From an uncultured Mycolicibacterium sp. (GTDB taxonomy: Bacteria; Actinomycetota; Actinomycetes; Mycobacteriales; Mycobacteriaceae): 21,001 nucleotides of DNA. The notes beneath the pieces are model-generated. The model was not told where the DNA came from, made no database searches, and was given only the letters and a program-made list of their open reading frames with translations. The translations under genes were made by a program, and so were the position numbers. Below are positions 1 through 6,047 of the stretch, piece after piece; position 1 is the first letter of the stretch; every line of letters begins with the position of its first letter. Location of the stretch: the NCBI RefSeq assembly GCF_937941905.1, contig NZ_CALDGS010000053.1:1-21001 (forward strand). The letters run 5' to 3'.

Positions 1-8
1 CTGGACTG

Positions 9-761
9 CTAGCGCCGCTTCGCGGCGGTGAGCCGGCGGGCGAACTCCGGCGACTCGATCGACGCCGCCTGCGGACCGATCTCGGTCTCCACCGCCAGCC
101 GGTGCTGCTCGGTGTCGAGCACCCCCGGGTTGGCGGTGGCCCGCATCGACGCCTTGGTGGCCAGCACCACCTCGCGCGGCGCCTGCGCCGGGCCGGCCGC
201 CAGCGCCAGCGCGTCGGCCACCGGATCCTCGGCCACCCGCAGCGCCAGCCCGTACCGCACCGCCTCCTCGGCGTCGAACCGCATCCCGAACAGCAGCGCC
301 GCCCGCGCCACCTGCGGCCCCACCGCGCGCTGCAGCATCCAGGTCGCCCCGCCGCCGGGGTGGATCCCGAGCTGCTGGAACCGGGCGTCGAACAGCGCGG
401 CCGGCCCGGCGATGCGCACGTCGGCGGCCAGCGCCAGGTTCAGCCCGGCGCCCACCGCCGCGCCGTTGACCGCCGCGATCGTCGGCAGCGTGCAGTTGGC
501 CACCGCCAGGAACCCGTCGTAGATGCGGCGCAGCCCGTCGGCGGTGGCCGCGCCGAGTGCGGTCAGGTCCGCACCCGCACAGAACGCCCGCCCCGCCCCG
601 GTGACGACGACGGCGTGCACCCCGGGATCGGCCTCGGCCGCCTCGACGGCGCCGCGCAGCGCGGCCGACATCTCGAACGTCACCGCGTTGCGGCGGTCCG
701 GGTCGTTGACGGTGATGACAGCGACGCGGTCTTGCACCCGCATCAGGACCGGTTCAGCCAT
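9..761 (-). CDS. echA14: Enoyl-CoA hydratase/isomerase (crotonase) family protein, EchA14-like, probably not a classical hydratase
   Basis: Crotonase-fold protein of 250 residues, the normal size. Visible hallmarks are the oxyanion-hole segment GAGRAFCAGADL (residues 55-66) and NGAAVGAGLNLALAADV (99-115), followed by HPGGGATWMLQRAVG. Aligned without gaps to rat mitochondrial enoyl-CoA hydratase, the two catalytic glutamates (Glu144 and Glu164) fall on Asn108 and Phe128. Acyl-CoA binding is therefore likely, but ordinary hydration of enoyl-CoA is doubtful. The start at 761 (MAEPVLMRVQ) was chosen because homology begins there; the frame stays open to 944, but that extension is low-complexity and runs through the promoter of the divergent gene. 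No good ribosome binding site precedes 761. The symbol rests on position: in M. tuberculosis echA14 lies on the far side of lipQ from Rv2484c in this orientation. Family call sure, symbol moderate. Confidence 0.85.
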   Translation of the reverse strand: MAEPVLMRVQDRVAVITVNDPDRRNAVTFEMSAALRGAVEAAEADPGVHAVVVTGAGRAFCAGADLTALGAATADGLRRIYDGFLAVANCTLPTIAAVNGAAVGAGLNLALAADVRIAGPAALFDARFQQLGIHPGGGATWMLQRAVGPQVARAALLFGMRFDAEEAVRYGLALRVAEDPVADALALAAGPAQAPREVVLATKASMRATANPGVLDTEQHRLAVETEIGPQAASIESPEFARRLTAAKRR

Positions 762-791
762 GCCGCGCAGCCTATGCCCCCGCCCCGTGCT

Positions 792-857
792 CCCGCGAGC
801 AGACGCAAACACCCTCGCCGCGGGCCGGAAAAGGGGGTGTACGCGACTGCTCGCGGG
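792..857. repeat. Nested inverted repeat upstream of the crotonase gene
   Basis: The outer arms CCCGCGAGCAG (792-802) and CTGCTCGCGGG (847-857) are perfect 11-base complements. Inside, ACACCC (809-814) pairs with GGGTGT (835-840). The two stems are separated by symmetrical six-base internal loops (acgcaa and acgcga). It lies about 30 bases upstream of the crotonase start, so it would be in that gene's 5' leader if transcription starts beyond it. Function unknown: operator, leader hairpin or boundary relic are all possible. Confidence 0.7.
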
Positions 858-888
858 GGAAGGCGGGCCACGCCACTCATCGTGTTTG

Positions 889-925
889 CAGATGTAGTGC
901 ATCGAATATATGCGCTGTACAGATG
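889..925. promoter_or_regulatory. Direct CAGATG repeats, possible regulator binding sites upstream of the monooxygenase operon
   Basis: CAGATG occurs at 889-894 and 920-925, 31 bases start to start, about three helical turns. The same hexamer is one half of the 17-bp palindrome at 8339-8355 in the other control region of the cluster. This suggests that one regulator, most simply the LysR encoded at 10077, acts at both places. Sequence match only; no binding evidence. Confidence 0.35.
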
Positions 926-981
926 AACTTTCGGCCCCAATCATGGACGGCAGGAGTTCGTCGAGGCGCAGTGGAGGTCAG

Positions 982-2265
982 ATGCCGAACGAGAGTGTCG
1001 AGGTGCTCGTCGTCGGTGGCGGCCAGGCCGGCATCGCGATGAGCGAGCATCTCTCCTCTCACGAGGTGCCCCACCTGGTGGTCGAACGCGACCGCATCGC
1101 CGAACGGTGGCGGACCTGCCGGTGGGACTCGCTGGTGGCCAACGGGCCCGCCTGGCACGACCGGTTCCCCAACCTGGAGTTCGACACCGCCCCGGACGCC
1201 TTCGCCACCAAGGACCAGGTGGTCGACTACCTCGTCGCCTACGCCGAGAAGGTCGACGCCCCCATCCGCACCGGGGTCGAGGTGCGCTCGGTGCGCCGCA
1301 ACGAGCACCGCCCCGGCTTCCGGGTGCAGACCAGCGACGGGATCATCGACGCCCGGTACGTGGTCGCCGCCACCGGCGCGTTCCAGAACCCGGTCATCCC
1401 GCCGGTGGTGCCGGAGCGGGCCGGGATCCACCAGTTGCACTCCAGCCAGTACCGCAACCCGCGGCAGCTGCCCGACGGCGCGGTGCTCGTGGTCGGCGCC
1501 GGATCCTCGGGCGTGCAGATCGCCGACGAACTGCAACGTGCCGGGCGCACCGTGTATCTCGCCGTCGGCCCGCACGACCGCCCGCCGCGGCGCTACCGCG
1601 GCCGGGACTTCGTGTGGTGGCTCGGGGTGCTCGGCAAGTGGGACGCGGCGGCCCCGCCGCGCGGCGCCGAGCACGTGACGATCGCCGTCAGCGGTGCCCA
1701 CGGCGGCCACACCGTGGACTTCCGGTCCCTTGCCGCACAGGGCATCACGCTGCTCGGCATGGCCGGCGACTACCGCGACGGCGTGATGTACTTCCGCGAC
1801 GACCTGCGGGAGAACATCGCCAGGGGCGACGCCAACTACCTCGGCATGCTCGACGAGGCCGACGCCTACATCGCGCGCAACGGCCTGGACCTGCCCGAGG
1901 AACCCCAGGCCCGGGTGCTCGGCCCCGACCCGGCCTGCGTGACCGACCCGATCCTGCGGCTCGACCTCGCCGCCGCCGGGGTGTCCACCATCATCTGGGC
2001 GGTCGGATTCCGCTCCGACTACGGCTGGCTGCAGGTCGACGCCTTCGACGAGCACGGCCGGCCGCGGCACCAGCGCGGGGTCTCCACCGAGCCCGGGGTG
2101 TACTTCCTCGGCCTGCCCTGGCAGTCCCGGCGCGGCTCGAGCTTCATCTGGGGGGTGTGGCACGACGCGCGCCACATCGCCGACCAGATCGCGATCCAGC
2201 GCAGCTACCTTTCCTACCGACCCGCGACCGACCCGCAGCCGATCCGACGAGGTGGAATCGAATGA
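982..2265 (+). CDS. FAD- and NAD(P)H-dependent flavin monooxygenase (COG2072 type), candidate imidazoleacetate monooxygenase
   Basis: A 427-residue two-dinucleotide-fold flavoprotein. An N-terminal FAD site GGGQAG (residues 12-17) follows the beta strand VEVLVV; a second, NAD(P)H-binding GAGSSG lies at 172-177. Between them is GIHQLHSSQY (148-157), matching the G-x3-H-x3-Y core of the flavin monooxygenase fingerprint FxGxxxHxxxY, but with Arg in place of its first Phe. The ATG at 982 has GGAGG a few bases upstream. Its stop overlaps the RidA-like start (ATGA), so it leads a four-gene coupled operon. The family hydroxylates or N-/S-oxygenates small substrates with O2. Because the cluster encodes a histamine-dehydrogenase-like enzyme plus aldehyde dehydrogenase, imidazole-4-acetate is the most economical substrate; that is inference from context. 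A trimethylamine-type or YUCCA-type role is the main alternative. Confidence 0.88.
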   Translation: MPNESVEVLVVGGGQAGIAMSEHLSSHEVPHLVVERDRIAERWRTCRWDSLVANGPAWHDRFPNLEFDTAPDAFATKDQVVDYLVAYAEKVDAPIRTGVEVRSVRRNEHRPGFRVQTSDGIIDARYVVAATGAFQNPVIPPVVPERAGIHQLHSSQYRNPRQLPDGAVLVVGAGSSGVQIADELQRAGRTVYLAVGPHDRPPRRYRGRDFVWWLGVLGKWDAAAPPRGAEHVTIAVSGAHGGHTVDFRSLAAQGITLLGMAGDYRDGVMYFRDDLRENIARGDANYLGMLDEADAYIARNGLDLPEEPQARVLGPDPACVTDPILRLDLAAAGVSTIIWAVGFRSDYGWLQVDAFDEHGRPRHQRGVSTEPGVYFLGLPWQSRRGSSFIWGVWHDARHIADQIAIQRSYLSYRPATDPQPIRRGGIE

Positions 2266-2696
2266 CCCCGACGCACAAGCGAATCCGGCCGTTCAACACC
2301 AAGGACACCTACCCGGAGCAGAACCTCGACAACGACCTGTGCCAGGCCGTCGTCGCCGGCAACATGGTGTTCCTGCGCGGTCAGGTGGGCCAGGACCTCG
2401 ACACCGCCGAGTCGGTCGGCATCGGTGACGTGGTGGCGCAGACCGAGCAGGCGATGAGCAACATCGCCCGACTGCTCGAGGAGGCCGGCAGCTCGCTGCG
2501 CGACATCGTCAAGGTCGTCGTCTACCTCACCGACATCCGCTACCGCGAACCCGTCTACCGGGTGATGGGCCGCTGGCTCAAGGGGGTGTACCCGGTCTCC
2601 ACCGGGCTGGTGGTCGAGGCGCTCGCCCGGCCCGAGTGGCTGGTCGAGATCGACGCCACCGCGGTGATCAGCACGCCGCAGGAGCGGCAGGAATGA
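2262..2696 (+). CDS. RidA/YjgF/YER057c/UK114 family protein lacking the usual catalytic arginine
   Basis: A 144-residue Rid-superfamily protein. Typical elements are VVAGNMVFLRGQVGQD (30-45), a TEQAMSNIARLLEEAGSSLRDIV helix region, VVYLTD (86-91) and the C-terminal strand WLVEIDATAVI. Classical RidA proteins hydrolyse reactive enamines and imines using an Arg (Arg105 in E. coli RidA, in a PARSC motif). Here the corresponding stretch reads YPVSTGLVVEALARP, placing Ser113 where that Arg should be, while Glu129 of the final strand is kept. It therefore belongs with the divergent Rid groups found in catabolic operons rather than with housekeeping RidA. It overlaps the monooxygenase stop at one end and the DUF1028 start at the other, both through ATGA. 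A role on the ring-opened or imine product of the monooxygenase is inferred. Confidence 0.92.
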   Translation: MTPTHKRIRPFNTKDTYPEQNLDNDLCQAVVAGNMVFLRGQVGQDLDTAESVGIGDVVAQTEQAMSNIARLLEEAGSSLRDIVKVVVYLTDIRYREPVYRVMGRWLKGVYPVSTGLVVEALARPEWLVEIDATAVISTPQERQE

Positions 2697-3367
2697 CCTT
2701 CTCGCTGGTGGCCCGCGATCCCGCGACCGGCGCGTTGGGGATCGTCATCTGCTCGTCGAGCCCGGCGGTGGCGTCCCGGTGCGCGCACGTGCGCGCCGGG
2801 GTGGGCGCGGTCGCCTCGCAGAACGTCACCAACCCGGCACTGGGGCCGGCCGTGCTGGACCGCCTGGCGGCCGGCGCCGACGCCGCCACGGCGCTGCGGG
2901 GCGCCCTGGCCACCGAGGCCCACCCCGACTACCGGCAGCTGCTGGCGGTGGACCGGCACGGCAACACCGCGGTGCACTCCGGGGCGCGCAGCCTGGGCAC
3001 CCACACCCACCTGCAGGGCGAGCAGGCCGTCGCCGCCGGCAATCTGCTGGCCGGCGAGCGGGTCGTCGCCGAACTGCTCGACGGCTACCGCCGCAGCGGC
3101 GCGGACGCGTTCGAGCAACGGCTGCTCGACGGCCTGCGGGCCGCCCTCGCCGCCGGCGGCGAGGAGGGCCCGGTGCACTCGGCCGGGCTGGTCGTGGTCG
3201 AGGACGTGCCGTGGCCGGTGACCGACCTGCGGGTCGACCACGACGACGACCCGGTCGGGCGGCTCAGCGAGCTGTGGCGGCTGTGGCAGCCGCAGAAGAG
3301 CGACTACCGAATCCGCGGCCTGGACCCGACCCGGGCCCCGAGCTACGGCGTCCCGGGGGATCTGTGA
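2693..3367 (+). CDS. DUF1028 family protein, putative Ntn-type hydrolase
   Basis: A 224-residue DUF1028 protein, recognised by the N-terminal MTFSLVARDPATGALGIVICSS, then RAGVGAVASQNVTNP and the HTHLQGEQAVAAGNLLAGE block. The family has no established reaction; its fold is usually grouped with Ntn hydrolases, so an amide-type hydrolysis is plausible. No signal peptide or membrane segment is visible, so it should be cytoplasmic. The start at 2693 (ATGA overlap with the preceding gene) was chosen because MTFSLVARDP is where the family begins; the frame is open earlier, but that part is antisense-like filler. Its stop overlaps the GTG of the next gene. Being locked between a Rid protein and an M20 hydrolase supports a step in handling a nitrogenous ring-opening product. 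Function inferred, family sure. Confidence 0.92.
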   Translation: MTFSLVARDPATGALGIVICSSSPAVASRCAHVRAGVGAVASQNVTNPALGPAVLDRLAAGADAATALRGALATEAHPDYRQLLAVDRHGNTAVHSGARSLGTHTHLQGEQAVAAGNLLAGERVVAELLDGYRRSGADAFEQRLLDGLRAALAAGGEEGPVHSAGLVVVEDVPWPVTDLRVDHDDDPVGRLSELWRLWQPQKSDYRIRGLDPTRAPSYGVPGDL

Positions 3368-4518
3368 CCGACATCGACACCACCCTCGCCGAGCGGGTCG
3401 CCGCCGACCACCCCGAACTGGTGCGGCTGTCCCGCGACCTGTTCGACCATCCCGAGATCGCCTGGGAGGAGGTGCGTTCGGCCCGGCGGGTGGCCGGGGT
3501 GCTCGCCGAGCACGGCTTCGAGGTCACCGAGGGCCACTGCGGGCTGCCGACCGCGTTCAGTGCCACCGCCGGTTCGGGCGACCTGCACGTGGCGCTGTGC
3601 GCCGAGTACGACGCGCTGCCCGGCCTCGGCCACGCCTGCGGGCACAACCTCATCGCGGCCATCACCGTCGGGGCGGCGCTGGCGCTGCGGCCGGTCGCCG
3701 ACGATCTCGGCGTCACCGTCACCGTCGTCGGCACCCCCGCCGAGGAGGGCGGCGGCGGCAAGATCGAGCTGCTCGAGCGCGGCGGGTTCGCCGGCCAGCA
3801 CGCCGCGGCCATGGTGCACCCCGGCCCGGTCGACGTGCTGCGGGCGCGGCCGTACGCGGTGTCGCACAGCCACATCACCTACACCGGCAAGGCCGCCCAC
3901 GCCGCCGCCTACCCGGAGCGCGGCGTCAACGCCGCCGACGCGTTCACCGTCGCCCAGGTGGCCATCGGGCTGCTGCGCCAGCACCTTCCGCCGACGGTGC
4001 GCGTGCACGGCATGATCACCCGGGGCGGCGAGGCGCCCAACGCGGTGCCGGAACGCACCGAGGGCCGCTGGTACGTCCGCGCCGAGACGCTGGCCGAACT
4101 CGCCGAGATCGAACCGCGGGTGATGCGCTGCTTCGAGGCCGGGGCGCTGGCCACCGGCGCCGAGCTGAGCGTCACCGCCGAATCCAAGCCGTACGCGGAG
4201 TTCCGCACCGACGAGGACCTGCTGGCCTGCTACGAGCGGCGCGCCACCGCGCTGGGCCGGCGCTTCGCCACCGGCCCGGACACCCTGATGGCGCGGGCCT
4301 CCACCGACATGGGCAACGTCTCGCAGGTGCTGCCCGCGATCCACCCCTACATCGGCATCGACTCGCTGCCGGCGGTCAACCATCAGGCCGCCTTCGCCGC
4401 GGCCACCCTCACCCCGGCCGCCGAGCGGGCGATCGCCGACGGCGCGCTGGCCCTGGCCGGCACCGTCGCCGACGCCGCGCGCGACGCGGCCGTCCGGGAG
4501 CGCCTGCTACGGGGGTAG
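3364..4518 (+). CDS. M20 family metallo-amidohydrolase (AbgB / M20D ACY1L2-like)
   Basis: A 384-residue zinc-type M20 hydrolase. Metal-site motifs are CAEYDALPGLGHACGHN (79-95, with Cys92 and His94), TPAEEGGGGK (124-133, Glu127/Glu128), His152 in MVHPGP, and a C-terminal VNHQAAFA histidine. The dimerisation-domain stretch ITYTGKAAHAAAYPERGVNA (171-190) is typical of the p-aminobenzoyl-glutamate hydrolase/ACY1L2 group. These enzymes cleave amide bonds of N-acyl amino acids or small dipeptides. The start is GTG at 3364, overlapping the DUF1028 stop; it is the last gene of the operon. In a histamine pathway, an N-formyl- or formimino-aspartate type intermediate would be a fitting substrate, but this is inferred. 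The stop codon lies inside a hairpin shared with the convergent gene. Confidence 0.93.
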   Translation: MTDIDTTLAERVAADHPELVRLSRDLFDHPEIAWEEVRSARRVAGVLAEHGFEVTEGHCGLPTAFSATAGSGDLHVALCAEYDALPGLGHACGHNLIAAITVGAALALRPVADDLGVTVTVVGTPAEEGGGGKIELLERGGFAGQHAAAMVHPGPVDVLRARPYAVSHSHITYTGKAAHAAAYPERGVNAADAFTVAQVAIGLLRQHLPPTVRVHGMITRGGEAPNAVPERTEGRWYVRAETLAELAEIEPRVMRCFEAGALATGAELSVTAESKPYAEFRTDEDLLACYERRATALGRRFATGPDTLMARASTDMGNVSQVLPAIHPYIGIDSLPAVNHQAAFAAATLTPAAERAIADGALALAGTVADAARDAAVRERLLRG

Positions 4519-4532
4519 CCCCGCGGCAGGCG
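4501..4532. terminator. Bidirectional hairpin between convergent operons
   Basis: CGCCTGC (4501-4507) pairs with GCAGGCG (4526-4532). An inner stem CGGGG (4510-4514) pairs with CCCCG (4519-4523), leaving loop gtag and a small internal loop (ta/cg). It covers the stop of the amidohydrolase gene and ends next to the stop of the convergent aldehyde dehydrogenase gene. There is no U-tract, as is common for mycobacterial intrinsic-like terminators. Its place between convergent ends makes terminator the natural reading. Confidence 0.6.
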
Positions 4533-6029
4533 TCAGAACCGGATCCAGGTGGTCTTCAGCCCGGTGTACTTGTCCAGCGCGTGCAGCGACAGGTCGCGGC
4601 CGAACCCGCTCTGCTTGAACCCGCCGAACGGGGTCTGCGGGCTGAGCGCGTCGACGGTGTTGACCGACACCGTGCCGGCCCGCAGCGCCGCCGAGACCGT
4701 GTGGGCGCGGCGCAGATCCGTGGTCCACACCGAGGCGGCGAGGCCGTAGACGGTGTCGTTGGCCATCGCGACGGCCTCGTCCTCGTCGCGGAAGGTCTGC
4801 ACCGCCAGCACCGGGCCGAACACCTCCTCGCGGACGAGTTCGGCGTCCGGGCGCAGGCCGGTGACGATGGTCGGCTCGATGTAGCAGTCGCTGCCGTCGA
4901 TCTCGCGGCGCCGACCACCGGTGCGCACCGTCGCGTCGGCGGCGGCACGTTCGACGAAACCGAGCACCCGCGCGGTGTGCGCGGCGTCGACGATCGCCCC
5001 CAGCTCCGAGGCCGGGTCCAGCGGGTTGCCCACCCGCATCCGCTCGGCCCGGCGCACCAGCTCGGCAATGAATTCCTCGGCGATCGACTCCTGCACCAGC
5101 AGGCGGGAATTCGCCGAGCACACCGCGCCCTGGTTGTAGAACGCCCCGAAGATCGCCAGTTCGGCGGCCCGGTCCAGGTCGGCGTCGTCGAACACCAGAT
5201 TGGGACTCTTGCCGCCGCATTCCAGCCACACCTGCTTGAGGTTGGAGTCGGCGGCGTAGCGCAGGAACCGCTTGCCGGTCTCGGTGGACCCGGTGAATGC
5301 CAGCACGTCGACGTCCGGGTGTCGGCCGAGCGCCGCGCCGGCCTCCGGGCCCAGCCCGGGGACCACGTTGAGCACCCCCGGCGGCAGCCCGGCCTGCACC
5401 GCCAGCTCGGCCAGCCGCAGCGACGAAAGCGGTGCCTGCTCGGCCGGTTTGAGCACCACGCTGTTGCCCACCGCCAGCGCCGGGGCGACCTTCCACACCG
5501 CGAGGTCGAGCGGGAAGTTCCACGGCGTCACCGCGCCGACCACCCCCAGCGGTTCCCGGGTGACCAGCGCCAGATTGCCCGGCTCGGTGGGGGCTACCTC
5601 GTCGGCGCGCTTGTCGATCGCCTCGGCGTAGAACGCGAACAAGCCCGCGGCCGAGGGCACGTCGACGGTGTAGGCCTCGGTGACCAGCTTGCCCATGTCC
5701 ATGGCGTCCAGCAGGGCCAGCTCCTCGCGGTGCTCGAGCAGCAGCTCCGACAGCCGCATCAGCACGCGTTTGCGTTCGGCCATCGGCGCCTTGGCCCACA
5801 CCCCGGACTCGAAGCTGCGCCGGGCCGAGGCCACGGCGGCGTCGACGTCGGCGGCCTGCCCGGCGGCGACCTGTGCCAGTACCGCGCCCGTCGCCGGGTT
5901 GACGGTGTCGAACGTCGCCCCCGATGCGGCCGAACGGAACTCGCCGTCGACGAAGATCCCGGTGCGGGGCTCGACCTTGCCGGCGAGCGCGGTCCAGTGG
6001 GCCAGCGTGGTGGGTTCGGTGTCTGCCAT
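4533..6029 (-). CDS. NAD(P)+-dependent aldehyde dehydrogenase, PuuC-like; candidate imidazole acetaldehyde dehydrogenase
   Basis: A 498-residue aldehyde dehydrogenase of normal length. It shows TPWNFPL with Asn171, LKPAEQAP (193-200), FTGSTETGK (245-253), the general base Glu270 in LECGGKSPN, the nucleophile Cys304 in NQGAVCSANSR, and EEVFGPVL. It resembles E. coli PuuC along its whole length, a group that oxidises aldehydes made from biogenic amines. The ATG at 6029 has AGGAG a few bases upstream. It lies 18 bases downstream of the amine dehydrogenase gene on the same strand and must be cotranscribed, so it should remove the aldehyde made by that enzyme. In the histamine model the reaction is imidazole acetaldehyde to imidazole-4-acetate. 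No puuA- or puuD-like genes accompany it, which argues against a putrescine pathway. Family certain; substrate inferred. Confidence 0.95.
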   Translation of the reverse strand: MADTEPTTLAHWTALAGKVEPRTGIFVDGEFRSAASGATFDTVNPATGAVLAQVAAGQAADVDAAVASARRSFESGVWAKAPMAERKRVLMRLSELLLEHREELALLDAMDMGKLVTEAYTVDVPSAAGLFAFYAEAIDKRADEVAPTEPGNLALVTREPLGVVGAVTPWNFPLDLAVWKVAPALAVGNSVVLKPAEQAPLSSLRLAELAVQAGLPPGVLNVVPGLGPEAGAALGRHPDVDVLAFTGSTETGKRFLRYAADSNLKQVWLECGGKSPNLVFDDADLDRAAELAIFGAFYNQGAVCSANSRLLVQESIAEEFIAELVRRAERMRVGNPLDPASELGAIVDAAHTARVLGFVERAAADATVRTGGRRREIDGSDCYIEPTIVTGLRPDAELVREEVFGPVLAVQTFRDEDEAVAMANDTVYGLAASVWTTDLRRAHTVSAALRAGTVSVNTVDALSPQTPFGGFKQSGFGRDLSLHALDKYTGLKTTWIRF

Positions 6030-6047
6030 CGGTGCTCCTGGGTCTCG

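Larger units (their letters stand above)
762..981. promoter_or_regulatory. Divergent intergenic region between crotonase gene and monooxygenase operon
   Basis: This 220-base region must hold the promoters of both divergent genes. It contains a nested inverted repeat at 792-857 and, nearer the monooxygenase, an AT-richer stretch at 880-935 with two direct CAGATG copies at 889-894 and 920-925. A weak promoter-like pair on the plus strand is TTGCAG (886-891) and TATATG (907-912), with a short 15-base spacer, so the promoter assignment is tentative. Confidence 0.5.

Noticed and set aside
762..944. N-terminal extension of the crotonase back to 944
   Set aside because: No crotonase homology, no ribosome binding site, and it runs through the inverted repeat and the CAGATG sites of the divergent promoter.
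4533..6029. Putrescine (Puu) pathway aldehyde dehydrogenase
   Set aside because: The protein is PuuC-like, but no gamma-glutamylputrescine synthetase, oxidase or PuuD-like hydrolase is present, and the amine dehydrogenase next to it is of the histamine type.
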